Positions 1-9,009 of a DNA stretch of 64,000 nt are shown in pieces (positions within the stretch are counted from its first letter, which is position 1; the number at the start of each line of letters is the position of its first letter). The DNA is taken from assembly GCA_963975425.1 (NCBI GenBank), contig CAXBGS010000003.1, positions 806,001 to 870,000 of the forward strand. The letters are read 5' to 3'. Below the pieces are notes generated by a model. The model had not been told where the DNA came from, did not search any database, and saw only the letters and a list, made by a program, of their open reading frames with translations. The position numbers and the translations under genes were made by a program. Source of the DNA: CAXBGS01 sp963975425. Its GTDB lineage: Bacteria; Planctomycetota; Planctomycetia; Pirellulales; Pirellulaceae.

Positions 1-74
1 CGAAGCCACGATTCGGCCTCGGTACTAGCGAGCAACCACTTTTGACCCTCTGACGAATCGATTGATCAAGCACC

Positions 75-1052
75 ATGCATACACGTTCGCTGGGAAACAC
101 GGGACACGCACTCTCGGAGATCGGATTGGGATGTTGGCAGCTGGGCGGTGCGGATTGGGGAAACCTCAGTGACGAACGCGCACATCAAATCTTGGCCGCC
201 GCCGTCGATGCGGGCGTCACGTTCATCGACACCGCGGACGTTTACGGCGCGGGTCGATCAGAACAGCTGATTGGGGAATTCATTCGCAACCGAAACGAAA
301 AACTATTCGTTGCGACAAAAGTCGGCCGGCGAAATTATCCCGGCCCTTACACACTGCAAGGGCTTCGTGAACACATCCAAGAAAGCCGCTCTCGACTGGG
401 CGTCCCGTCGATTGATCTTGTCCAGTTGCACTGCGTCCCCAGCGACGTGATGAAGGACGGTGAAATCTTTGATTTCCTGCGTACATTGCGCGAGGAAGGT
501 TTGATCAAACACTTCGGCGCCAGCGTGGAATCGGTTGACGAGGCGCTATCGATCATTGATCAGCCGGACCTGACATCATTGCAAATCATTTTCAACATCT
601 TTCGCCAAAAACCAATCGACGCGCTGCTGGACGCTGCGATTAAACGTAACGTCGGCGTCATTGTTCGATTGCCGTTGGCCAGCGGTTTGCTGGCCGGAAA
701 ATTCACCCGCGAAACCACTTTCGACGAAACGGATCACCGCCACTACAACAAAGACGGTGACGCATTCAACGTCGGCGAAACCTTCGCCGGACTGCCCTTT
801 GCCAAGGGCGTCGAACTGGCCGACCAGATCAAGAATTTCGTGCCGGCTGAGATGACGATGGCTCAGTTCGCACAGCGATGGATCCTGGACCACCAAGCCG
901 TCTCGACGGTCATTACGGGCGCGTCATCACCTGAACAAACGCGTGACAATGCCGCAGTTTCCGACCTGCCGCCGTTGTCAACCGAGACACATCAAGCACT
1001 GCGAGCGTTCTATCAATCATCGGTGCATGATCATGTTCGAGGCGTTTATTGA
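75..1052 (+). CDS. Aldo/keto reductase
   Basis: 325 residues, full length for the family. It should reduce an aldehyde or ketone with NAD(P)H in the cytoplasm. The expected catalytic tetrad is visible: D52 and Y57 in DTADVYG, K82 in VATKVG, and H119 in VQLHC. The N-terminal GLGCWQLGG segment and the C-terminal ITGASSPEQ segment, which contacts the cofactor phosphate in this family, are also present. The start is the first ATG, about 20 bases after the nearest possible end of an upstream gene. It is convergent with the acyltransferase gene. The substrate cannot be inferred; the sequence resembles the general sugar/xenobiotic-type reductases common in planctomycetes. Confidence 0.92.
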   Translation: MHTRSLGNTGHALSEIGLGCWQLGGADWGNLSDERAHQILAAAVDAGVTFIDTADVYGAGRSEQLIGEFIRNRNEKLFVATKVGRRNYPGPYTLQGLREHIQESRSRLGVPSIDLVQLHCVPSDVMKDGEIFDFLRTLREEGLIKHFGASVESVDEALSIIDQPDLTSLQIIFNIFRQKPIDALLDAAIKRNVGVIVRLPLASGLLAGKFTRETTFDETDHRHYNKDGDAFNVGETFAGLPFAKGVELADQIKNFVPAEMTMAQFAQRWILDHQAVSTVITGASSPEQTRDNAAVSDLPPLSTETHQALRAFYQSSVHDHVRGVY

Positions 1053-1185
1053 TCACGTCGCGGTCGTGAAAGCCATGCATCCTCGCATTGAAACTCGCGA
1101 TGGACAAATGGAATTGCCAGCCCGAGGTGGCAGAGTAAGTTTCGTTGACAAAGCGCGAGTCTTGAGAGCCGTTCAGATAACAGAT

Positions 1186-2049
1186 TCACGTTCGCTCTTC
1201 CGCACGTTCGCTTGTCCAATCACTCAGTTTGCCTTCGATGAAATCGATGACTTGTTGATGCTGTTCGGCACCGCGACCCTGAACTTCGATCGGATGGCCG
1301 AATGCGATCCGGACCGTCTTGGTGGGATCGATCGGTCCTAAATCCTTGATCCATTTGCCATTGCCCCAAGCATCCGTCACCAGGGCGACCGGAACCACGG
1401 GCACGCCGGCTTTCGCAGCGAGCTTGACGCCAATCGTATTGAACTGAGCCGGATCGAACTGATCGCTGCGAGTGGTTTGTGGAAAGACGACAATCGAGAT
1501 GCCTTTTCCCAGTCGATCGGTGCCTCCCTGGATGACGGCTTTGAAATCGGCGCGGGGGTCGTCGCGAGAAACGGCAATTGGATCACGGGCTCGAACAATG
1601 TGACGAAACACGGGATAGTCCATCAGCCCTTGCTTGACGACAAACGTCACTGGCCGAAAAGGGCGGATGATGCACGGCAGGATGATGGTTTCAAACATGC
1701 TCATGTGATTGCCAACGAATACACATGGACCGCTCAAGTCTTGAATGTGGTCGATACCGCTTATCTGGATACGGACACCGACCGATTCGATCGCTTGCAG
1801 GACTTGGTGGCTACTTCGGCTCCACTCGGCATCGTCGTATTTCCCGTGGCGTGCGTTTGCGCTGGATCGATACACATTCCAGCCGAACTTGCGATAGAAA
1901 TTGAATGTCGGAAACGTCCGGGAAAACCACGTGACGGGTGGATCAGCCGTCTCGTACGCGTCATTGAAATAAGCGATCGGTTGATCGATCAACTCGCCGG
2001 ATTCCTCGTTCACGTTGTTCGTTCTCTGGCTAGCCGCGGTATCGTGCAT
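1186..2049 (-). CDS. PlsC-type 1-acylglycerol-3-phosphate acyltransferase homologue
   Basis: 287 residues from the ATG at 2049. An in-frame extension to 2199 exists but reads as low-complexity leader sequence. The order of motifs is that of lysophospholipid acyltransferases: GNHMSMFE (residues 113-120) as block I, then VVFPQTTRS (187-195) as block III, then VPVVPVAL. Such enzymes acylate lysophosphatidate or other lyso-lipids at the membrane. Two key positions are unusual: the catalytic HX4D aspartate is Glu120, and the usual FPEGTRS is FPQTTRS. Both changes sit in otherwise well-conserved blocks, so this is probably a divergent active subfamily rather than a dead enzyme; acceptor unknown. 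Convergent with the reductase gene, 133 bases apart. Confidence 0.82.
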   Translation of the reverse strand: MHDTAASQRTNNVNEESGELIDQPIAYFNDAYETADPPVTWFSRTFPTFNFYRKFGWNVYRSSANARHGKYDDAEWSRSSHQVLQAIESVGVRIQISGIDHIQDLSGPCVFVGNHMSMFETIILPCIIRPFRPVTFVVKQGLMDYPVFRHIVRARDPIAVSRDDPRADFKAVIQGGTDRLGKGISIVVFPQTTRSDQFDPAQFNTIGVKLAAKAGVPVVPVALVTDAWGNGKWIKDLGPIDPTKTVRIAFGHPIEVQGRGAEQHQQVIDFIEGKLSDWTSERAEERT

Positions 2050-2265
2050 CGTCGACCGGGGGCCCTGTCGACTGGGATCGGCAAGTCTAGTGCAGGTCGC
2101 TGGCGGTTGGAAACGGCGGGCCGATTTGCCCCCAACGTGCAATGGGACCGCAAGGAAGGGACAGGATGCTGAACCCGCTTTTTGCAATCGCGACGACAAC
2201 GCCGCTTCTATCCATTGGGGGCAGGAAAGGCTCCCATCACGCTTACGGAGGTTGGTTTCACCACC

Positions 2266-2307
2266 AACTGAGCTTGACGCAAGGTAAACTGAGCTTGACG
2301 CAAGGTA
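2266..2307. repeat. Tandem duplication, 21 bp x 2
   Basis: Two perfect adjacent copies of a 21-bp unit beginning AACTGAGCTTGACGC, at 2266-2286 and 2287-2307. They lie in the divergent gap upstream of the small reading frame at 2331. This is one of a series of short tandem duplications in the window. Confidence 0.9.
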
Positions 2308-2330
2308 ATCAGAGACTATCTTTCAGCGAT

Positions 2331-2612
2331 ATGTCTACCTCACATCCGTTTCGACTATTGACGATCACAGCGCTGCTGTTGATGGCAGTCGGCGTTATGT
2401 CCGTTTCCTATGGAATGGACGGCAAGCTGGCCAATTTGGTCGTCGAGATGGAAGATTCGGGCGAAGATGAGTGCAAAGATTTGTTCTTGCACACGTTTGC
2501 CCCGGCTGTTGCGACACCCCATCGGTACTCCGCCGCAACCGACGTCATGGTTTGCTTTGACGTCCCTTCGATTAGCCGCCCCAACTTTGATCGCGGCCCG
2601 CCTAGCGTCTGA
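2331..2612 (+). CDS. Small putative membrane-anchored or secreted protein
   Basis: 93 residues. I do not recognise the family. The start is the ATG at 2331, which gives an N-terminal basic/hydrophobic segment (residues about 7-28, FRLLTITALLLMAVGVMSV) typical of a signal anchor or uncleaved signal peptide. A short acidic stretch (EMEDSGEDE) and a proline-rich tail follow. An upstream in-frame extension to 2142 would read through the tandem repeat and is less plausible. Divergent from the acyltransferase gene. Coding status is uncertain because there is no homology and the ribosome-binding site is weak. Confidence 0.4.
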   Translation: MSTSHPFRLLTITALLLMAVGVMSVSYGMDGKLANLVVEMEDSGEDECKDLFLHTFAPAVATPHRYSAATDVMVCFDVPSISRPNFDRGPPSV

Positions 2613-3020
2613 GACTGGTTGATTTGCCAGGCAACATCGGCATCCCCTGTGATGAATGGATGGTTGCGTGCGCACCGACGACCAGTGGATTCGCGTCGCC
2701 GCGAATCGAGCCTGACTGCGAACGGATGTTTCTATTGAACTGGCTCCTCCGATCGCGTTGGTTCTGATGTCGAATCATGGATCCGATCTCCCCCTCGGAT
2801 CCCCCCCCTCGCCTTACAGAACTCTCCCGCCTCCGTCGAATCATCCTTTCGACAACCTTAAAGCACTCCCAGTTTTCCCTGCGTTTGTTTCGGTCAACCA
2901 ACGGTTGTGCCGAGCCGAGTAGGGATGCTGCATCGTGTGATGTGAGTTGTCATATCGTTGAATCGTACCCACCCACGTCATTGCCAGATTTTTGGCATGG
3001 ACTGATATCAAGATTGCAAG
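2613..3020. other. 408-base intergenic region upstream of the carbon operon
   Basis: No convincing gene on either strand; open frames here are short and run into dabA in another frame. Two inverted repeats stand out: a perfect 8-bp stem GGATCCGA/TCGGATCC at 2779-2802 with an 8-base loop, followed by a C-rich tract, and a smaller one around CAACC-AAC-GGTTG at 2890-2913. It presumably holds the end of the upstream transcript and the promoter and leader of the operon starting at 3021. Confidence 0.5.
2779..2802. promoter_or_regulatory. Perfect 8-bp inverted repeat upstream of dabA
   Basis: GGATCCGA at 2779-2786 and TCGGATCC at 2795-2802 form a perfect stem with an 8-base pyrimidine loop, 219 bases before the dabA start. 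It may be a terminator of the small upstream gene (no U-tract follows) or an operator or leader structure. Confidence 0.3.
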
Positions 3021-6000
3021 ATGACAGACACTCAGACTGTACCTCCGCCTGCAGAATCGTTGGCGGCCGATCGAATCGATCTGGCGCACGAAATCGAACA
3101 CGCCGCGCACCTGTTGCCGTCGCAGGGACCGATCACGGTTTTCGTTCACCACAACACGTTGCACGCCTTTGAAGACATGTCGTTCGACAGTGGCGTCAAG
3201 GCGGGCGGAAGTCTGTATGGCTGTCACGCCTATTTGCCCGAATCGAGATACCGCCAAAAGCTTGAATCGGGACGCATCCGCGTTGAAGATTTGTCGGCGG
3301 TCTTTATCGATGACCTGGGTGATGAAGCGGACCGGCTGGTTGGCAATTTCGGCACCCGGTACGCGTTACGACTGGCCATGTTGCAGTTTCCGCTGCGAAC
3401 GGGTTCAGGAGCCCAGCTGCGCTGGGTGATCGCCGAGACCGATGCGCTGCGAGTGTTTCGCGAAGAGGTTCCGCACCATGTCCGTGATGACATGATTGCC
3501 GCGACACGTCAGTGGGTCATGCAAGAAACCGCAAACGGCAACCGCGTCGAATCTCCATCGACCCCGGATGCCGCAACGGATGACCCTTTCACCGAGACGC
3601 TTGCTTCATTGAGTACGAAGCCCAGCGAGTCGTGGAACAATAAGAATTGGGAAGCGTTTACGCTGAGCTTTCTTTGGCGAGTTTGCCAACGCGGGGTGCG
3701 ATTAATCCACCCCCAGCACCACCAAGAGGACACGTCGAGCAATCGCGTTGTGCGAGACCGCGACCTGTTGCTCAAAGCGACGGGCTTGGATACGGACCAA
3801 TTGGTCAATGACATCTTGATTCGGTTCTGTGCGTCGTTTCTCGATCAGGGATTCGCGCAGTGGGAAATCCCCAACCACGAGGCAGGACTGTATCAATCGT
3901 TCTTGCGTTTGTATGGCAAGTCATTCGCCGCGCCGACGCGTTGGTTTTCGCGGGTGCGTCGTGAGCTTCGCCGGCTGATCGATTCCAACATCGATCCGGA
4001 ACAATCGATCAATGAATCACTCGCTTGGCTGGGCATCACCGACGAAGACCGCGAAGAGTTTCTGACACAAACGTTGCTTGCACTACGGGGCTGGGCCGGC
4101 ATGGTCTGGCAGATGGAAACGAATGCGGAATGGGCGCCGCATCCTGCACCGCCAAACAGCTTGCTTGAATACGTTGCCGTTCGGTTAATCCTCGACCGCC
4201 TGGCAATCGAGCAAGTGGGGAAGGACACGTGGGCGTTAGACGGACCGATCGAAGAAATCCGCCAGCGGGCCAGCCGATGCGTTCCCAAGAGCGAACCCAA
4301 CGGATCGGACTCGCGCGCATTTGTGATTTTTCAACTCGCACAAGCAAGAGGATGGAACCCGCACGATTTGCGTTCGTTGTCGCCCGAGCAATGGACGATC
4401 TTGGCCAGCGAGATTGACTCCTTTTCGGAAATCGAGCGTCGACGCACCTATCACTTGGCGTTTGAACACAAATATCGCAACGAAACGCTGGACGCCGTTG
4501 TCGCTCATTCAAAACGCGTCCAAACCAACCCCGAACCACCGCGACCGTCTTACCAAATCGTTTGTTGCATCGACGAGCGTGAAGAATCATTCCGCCGCCA
4601 CCTCGAAGAGTTGGTGCCCGATTGCGAAACGCTTGGCGTCGCCGGTTTCTTTGGCGTCGCGATGTACTATCGCGGTGCCGCCGACGCGCACTTCACGCCT
4701 TTGTGTCCCGTCAACATCAAACCACAACACTATGTCGTGGAAGAACCGATGTATTCCGTTGCCGAATCCGAGCGGCGGCGTGCCGAAACGAGACGACGTA
4801 TCGGTCATGCCACGCATCGCGCACACCATGGCACAAGGACGGTCCTGGGTGGCGTGCTGACGGGACTGGCCGGTTCGATTGCGGCGTTCCCCTTGGTCGC
4901 CAGAATCTTGTTTCCCAGAACGACCTCTCGGATTCGTCGTCGATTCGCCGGCATCGTCCATACGCCGGGTACCGAACTTCGTATCGAACGCCTCGAGAAG
5001 GAACCAGGTCCTGACAACGGGCATCTCGGCTACAGCGTCCAAGAGATGGCCGACATCGTTGAAGGCGGCCTGAGAGCGATCGGCATCACACAAACGAAAT
5101 CGTTCTCTCCATTGTTGATCATTTGTGGCCACGGGTCGGCCAGCATGAACAATCCTCACGAAGCGGCACATGACTGTGGTGCGTGTGGCGGTGGCCGGGG
5201 CGGCCCCAACGCTCGCGCGTTCGCCCAGATGGCCAACGACGGTCGCGTCCGTCGTCTCTTGCAAGATCGCGGCCTCGTCATTCCCGAGGGCACGTACGTC
5301 GTCGGCGGCTATCACAACACATGCGACGACAGCATGACCTGGTACGACCTGGATCGTGTCCCGGTACCGCACCGCCGGCTGTTCGAAAAAGCAAGGATGG
5401 AAATTGATGAAGCGAGAAAGCGGAGTGCTCACGAACGTTGTCGACGATTCGAGTCGGCCGAACTCTCGCTGTCGCCCGATGAAGCGTTAAGGCACGTCGA
5501 AGGCCGCGCCGAGGATCTCTCGCAAACACGTCCGGAATACGGACACGCCACCAACGCGCTGTGTTTTGTGGGACGCCGATCTTGGAGCCGCGGCCTTTAC
5601 CTTGACCGGCGAGCTTTTTTGACGTCATACGATCCGACCGAAGATGACGAGCAACATTCGATTCTCGAGCGTTTGTTGCAAGCCGTGATTCCGGTTTGCG
5701 CCGGCATCAATCTGGAATACTACTTTTCGTACGTCGATCCGACCGGATACGGATGCGGAACCAAGTTGCCGCACAACATCACATCGTTGCTGGGGGTGAT
5801 GGACGGTGCCGCGAGTGATCTGCGACCGGGCCTGCCTTGGCAAATGGTTGAAATCCACGAACCCGTTCGATTGCTTTTCGTGATCGAGTCGACGCCTGAT
5901 GCCATGCAGCGAATCATTGCGGCGAACGAAGCCATTTCAAAACTGGTCAACGGCGATTGGGTTCAGTTGGCTGTGTTTGATGCAACCACGTCAAACGTCC

Positions 6001-6155
6001 ATCGCTATGTCGACGGACGTTTCGTCCGCTACATCCCTCAAAACGATGACTTGCCCACGCGAACAACATCGACCGAGTGGTATTCGGGGCACCGCGAACA
6101 CCTCGGGTTCGCTTCGATCACCGTGGCCAGTACGCAGGAAGGTGCTCCATCATGA
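3021..6155 (+). CDS. dabA: DabA-type inorganic carbon transporter subunit (UPF0753/DUF2309)
   Basis: 1044 residues, longer than typical DabA (about 800-850). It carries the hallmark N-terminal FVHHNTLHAFE segment (residues 36-46). DabA is a membrane-associated protein with a beta-carbonic-anhydrase-like zinc site, thought to hydrate CO2 vectorially when energised by a NuoL-like partner. The four active-site residues reported for Halothiobacillus DabA2 (Cys, Asp, His, Cys) have counterparts here: C516 and D518 in CCIDER, H704 in CGHGS, and C719 in HDCGACGG. The H-to-C spacing of 15 is the same. The start ATG at 3021 has only a weak AAG upstream. The stop overlaps the next start (ATGA at 6152-6155), so translation is likely coupled to the membrane subunits. 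Confidence 0.93.
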   Translation: MTDTQTVPPPAESLAADRIDLAHEIEHAAHLLPSQGPITVFVHHNTLHAFEDMSFDSGVKAGGSLYGCHAYLPESRYRQKLESGRIRVEDLSAVFIDDLGDEADRLVGNFGTRYALRLAMLQFPLRTGSGAQLRWVIAETDALRVFREEVPHHVRDDMIAATRQWVMQETANGNRVESPSTPDAATDDPFTETLASLSTKPSESWNNKNWEAFTLSFLWRVCQRGVRLIHPQHHQEDTSSNRVVRDRDLLLKATGLDTDQLVNDILIRFCASFLDQGFAQWEIPNHEAGLYQSFLRLYGKSFAAPTRWFSRVRRELRRLIDSNIDPEQSINESLAWLGITDEDREEFLTQTLLALRGWAGMVWQMETNAEWAPHPAPPNSLLEYVAVRLILDRLAIEQVGKDTWALDGPIEEIRQRASRCVPKSEPNGSDSRAFVIFQLAQARGWNPHDLRSLSPEQWTILASEIDSFSEIERRRTYHLAFEHKYRNETLDAVVAHSKRVQTNPEPPRPSYQIVCCIDEREESFRRHLEELVPDCETLGVAGFFGVAMYYRGAADAHFTPLCPVNIKPQHYVVEEPMYSVAESERRRAETRRRIGHATHRAHHGTRTVLGGVLTGLAGSIAAFPLVARILFPRTTSRIRRRFAGIVHTPGTELRIERLEKEPGPDNGHLGYSVQEMADIVEGGLRAIGITQTKSFSPLLIICGHGSASMNNPHEAAHDCGACGGGRGGPNARAFAQMANDGRVRRLLQDRGLVIPEGTYVVGGYHNTCDDSMTWYDLDRVPVPHRRLFEKARMEIDEARKRSAHERCRRFESAELSLSPDEALRHVEGRAEDLSQTRPEYGHATNALCFVGRRSWSRGLYLDRRAFLTSYDPTEDDEQHSILERLLQAVIPVCAGINLEYYFSYVDPTGYGCGTKLPHNITSLLGVMDGAASDLRPGLPWQMVEIHEPVRLLFVIESTPDAMQRIIAANEAISKLVNGDWVQLAVFDATTSNVHRYVDGRFVRYIPQNDDLPTRTTSTEWYSGHREHLGFASITVASTQEGAPS

Positions 6156-7543
6156 CCATGGAAACATTGTTTTATGTCTTAGGTAAATGTGTCGTTGCCA
6201 GCCCGGCCGCGTTGCTGGCCGTACTGGGCATCGCGTCACTGATCGGCGTACCGCTGGGTGAACGACTGCTTAAACGACTGACCGAAATCGCCGGCGTGAT
6301 CGGACTGCTCGCCTCGCTGGGCATCCTGGCCCTGATGCTGATCGTGGGTACGCGGCATGTGCCGATCGAGATTGGAAACTGGGTGGTGATACCCGACCAG
6401 CACTTTCACTTTCATCTGAAATTTGTGTTCGACCGACTGTCGGTCCCCTTCGCCATCTTGACCTTTGTTCTGTGTGGCGTGATCGGTGCGTTCACGAGTC
6501 GATACCTACACCGCGAAGCCGGTTTCGGACGCTTCTTTGTTCTCTACGCTTTATTCCAATTGGGAATGATCGTCTCGTCACTCGCCGGCACGATCGAAAC
6601 GTTGTTCCTGGGCTGGGAATTGGTCGGACTTTCATCCGCTTTGTTGGTCGCCTATTTTCACGAGCGTCCCAATCCGGTTCGCAACGGGCAACGAGTCTGG
6701 TCGGTATACCGAATTGCCGACGCGGCGTTTCTGATTGCCGCTCTGTCGCTGCACCATTTGACCGGCGCGGGCGACTTCGAGGGGTTGATGGGCACAGGCC
6801 CATGGCCCGAGGGGCATGCCACGATCTCATCATCGCACGCTCTGTTTGTCGGACTGCTGTTATTGGTGGCCGCAGCAGGTAAGTCCGCGTTAGTGCCGTT
6901 CTCGGGTTGGCTGCCGCGAGCGATGGAGGGACCGACACCGTCGAGTGCCGTTTTCTATGGTGCGTTGTCGGTTCACCTGGGCGCTTTTTTGTTGCTCAGG
7001 GTCAGTCCGATTCTGGAACAAAGCGTCTTGCTAAGTGCGTCAGTCGTAACGCTGGGAATCGTGTCGGCGATCTTTGCCGCGATGACGGCGCGGGTCCAGA
7101 CGGACATCAAGTCTGCGTTGGCGTTCGCGTCGTTGACGCAGGTGTCGATCATCGTCGTCGAAATCGGTTTGGGTCTGCGATACATCGCATTGATTCACAT
7201 CATCGGCCATGCATGTTTGCGAACGCTGCAACTGCTTCGGGCTCCGACGTTGCTGCATGATTACCACAGCTTAGAAAACGCGATCGGTTCACACCTGACG
7301 CATCAACCATCGATCTGGGGACGCTTTGTGCCGGCACGAACACGGCTTTCGTTGTATCGATTTGCCATCGAACGAGGCTTTCTGGATGCCGTCATTGATG
7401 ACTACGTCATACGGCCGATCACCGGTGTGTTTCGATGGTGCGATTCAATGGAAAGTCGGTGGACCCGCTTTCTATCGTCCGATGCAGCAAAGCGAACAAC
7501 CGTCACCACACCTCACACGGAAACGGTGGAGGATTTGGCCTGA
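6152..7543 (+). CDS. dabB: NuoL-like proton/cation-conducting membrane subunit (DabB-type partner)
   Basis: 463 residues, many transmembrane helices, proton-conducting membrane transporter family (complex I NuoL/M/N and Mrp antiporter subunits). Conserved positions of the channel are visible: LFLGWELVGLSS (the helix-5 glutamate), GKSALVPFSGWLP and AMEGPTPSSAVFYG. The start is the ATG at 6152 inside the dabA stop (ATGA); an upstream frame extension to 6077 lies within dabA and is rejected. In DAB-type systems one such protein partners DabA and supplies the ion gradient. Here a second related subunit follows directly, so the complex may use two. No complex I genes are nearby. Confidence 0.88.
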   Translation: MTMETLFYVLGKCVVASPAALLAVLGIASLIGVPLGERLLKRLTEIAGVIGLLASLGILALMLIVGTRHVPIEIGNWVVIPDQHFHFHLKFVFDRLSVPFAILTFVLCGVIGAFTSRYLHREAGFGRFFVLYALFQLGMIVSSLAGTIETLFLGWELVGLSSALLVAYFHERPNPVRNGQRVWSVYRIADAAFLIAALSLHHLTGAGDFEGLMGTGPWPEGHATISSSHALFVGLLLLVAAAGKSALVPFSGWLPRAMEGPTPSSAVFYGALSVHLGAFLLLRVSPILEQSVLLSASVVTLGIVSAIFAAMTARVQTDIKSALAFASLTQVSIIVVEIGLGLRYIALIHIIGHACLRTLQLLRAPTLLHDYHSLENAIGSHLTHQPSIWGRFVPARTRLSLYRFAIERGFLDAVIDDYVIRPITGVFRWCDSMESRWTRFLSSDAAKRTTVTTPHTETVEDLA

Positions 7544-9009
7544 TGCCTGAATTACATTTGCCATGGCTGGAATTGACGATCCTGACGCCTCTGGCGGGCG
7601 CGATCGTTTTGTGTTTTCTGAAGAACGGCGAATCGGCACGCAAGTTGTGTCTCGTGCTTTGCACATTGACACTGGCATTCGCGATCGGCGAGTGGTTGGA
7701 CTTCGGTACGCTTCATACGTTCGAGGCTCACGACCACTGGGACGTGATGGAAAGCGTGTTCGACAGCGACGTTTTGGTTGTCGATGAATTAAGCGCACCA
7801 TTGCTGCCATTGGCGGCGTTACTGTTCTTAATGACGGTCCTGTCGACTCTGCGCACCAAACTGAATCGCTTTTCCTTTGCCTGGACGCTGGCGGCCGAAT
7901 CGATCCTGCTGGCGACGTTCTGTTGTCGTGACGCATGGAGCATCGTGTTGTTGCTGGTCCTGGCAACCATCCCGCCTTGGGTCGAAATGCGATCTCGCGG
8001 CCATTGCACGCGAGTTTATGTGATTCACATGGGCTTGTTCGCAGCGCTGCTTGTTGCCGGGGTCTTGTTGCTGCAAACCCGTTTGCTTGGTGAATCGACC
8101 GTGATGATGGCCGGCGCTCTGCTGACCGTCGCGGCGCTGCTGCGAAGCGGCATCGTGCCGCTGCACTGCTGGATGACGGACCTGTTCGAAAAGGCCACGT
8201 TTGGCACAGCATTGCTGTTCGTCACGCCGATGACCGGAGCGTATGCGGTGATGCGATTGGTGTTGCCGATTGCGCCCGACTGGGCATTGCAGAGTATCGC
8301 GATGGTGTCGTTGTTCACGTCGGTGTATGCGGCGGGCATGGCACTTGTTCAACGCGAGGCACGCCGATTCTTTTGTTATCTATTTCTTAGCCACTCATCG
8401 TTGGTCTTGGTCGGCCTGGAACTGGTGACTCCCATCGGTCTGACCGGCGCACTTTGCGTTTGGCTTTCGGTCGGTTTGTCCCTGGCAGGTTTTGCGTTAA
8501 CGCTGCGGTGCATCGAAAGTCGCATCGGGCGCATCTCGCTAGACCAATACCACGGTTTGTACGAGCACACGCCCACCCTGGCGGCCCTGTTCCTGCTGAC
8601 CGGACTGGCGTCGATCGGTTTCCCTGGCACGATCGGATTCATCGGCACTGAGCTATTGATCGAAGGAGCGGTCGGCGTGTTCTCGATGATCGGCACCGCG
8701 GTTGTGATTGCGACCGCGCTCAATGGCATCGCAATTCTAAACGTCTATTTCCGAGTGTTCACCGGCACTCGATTCACGGCGTCGATCTCGCTTCGCGCGA
8801 GACCGTCGGAGCGTATCGCTGTCTTGATTTTGATTGTCCTGATCATCGGCGGCGGAATGTTTCCCCAGTGGGGCGTCGCGTCACGATACCACGCTGCGAT
8901 GGCCTTAATCGGACTTCGCAATGCGGAGCCCTCTCAATCAATCGTCAGTCCGAACCTAGCGATTTCGGCTAGCGAGTCGAAAATGACAAACACAGCAAAT
9001 GATTCTTAG
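7543..9009 (+). CDS. Second NuoL/NuoM-like membrane subunit of the DAB-type locus
   Basis: 488 residues, about 14 predicted membrane helices, same superfamily as the preceding gene but more divergent. The segment RSGIVPLHCWMTDLFEKATF corresponds to the helix 7/8 region of NuoM/N, and FCYLFLSHSSLVLVGLEL to a later conserved helix. The start ATG at 7543 shares its A with the preceding TGA (TGATG), so the two are translationally coupled. Position between DabB-like and SulP genes suggests a structural role in the carbon-uptake complex. It could alternatively serve a cation/H+ antiporter. The characterised two-gene DAB systems have only one such subunit. Confidence 0.82.
   Translation: MPELHLPWLELTILTPLAGAIVLCFLKNGESARKLCLVLCTLTLAFAIGEWLDFGTLHTFEAHDHWDVMESVFDSDVLVVDELSAPLLPLAALLFLMTVLSTLRTKLNRFSFAWTLAAESILLATFCCRDAWSIVLLLVLATIPPWVEMRSRGHCTRVYVIHMGLFAALLVAGVLLLQTRLLGESTVMMAGALLTVAALLRSGIVPLHCWMTDLFEKATFGTALLFVTPMTGAYAVMRLVLPIAPDWALQSIAMVSLFTSVYAAGMALVQREARRFFCYLFLSHSSLVLVGLELVTPIGLTGALCVWLSVGLSLAGFALTLRCIESRIGRISLDQYHGLYEHTPTLAALFLLTGLASIGFPGTIGFIGTELLIEGAVGVFSMIGTAVVIATALNGIAILNVYFRVFTGTRFTASISLRARPSERIAVLILIVLIIGGGMFPQWGVASRYHAAMALIGLRNAEPSQSIVSPNLAISASESKMTNTANDS

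Noticed and set aside
1..53. Possible 3' end of a gene upstream of the aldo/keto reductase
   Set aside because: All three forward frames reach a stop within 53 bases, so at most 16 codons are visible and no frame can be preferred.
2777..3172. 131-codon open frame on + before dabA
   Set aside because: It runs into dabA in another frame, is rich in Arg/Ser/Pro and shows no motif; a shadow of dabA coding sequence and the leader.
6077..7543. Longer start for the DabB-like gene at 6077
   Set aside because: It lies inside dabA and yields a non-hydrophobic leader; the ATG at 6152 gives the ATGA coupling and a normal N-terminus.
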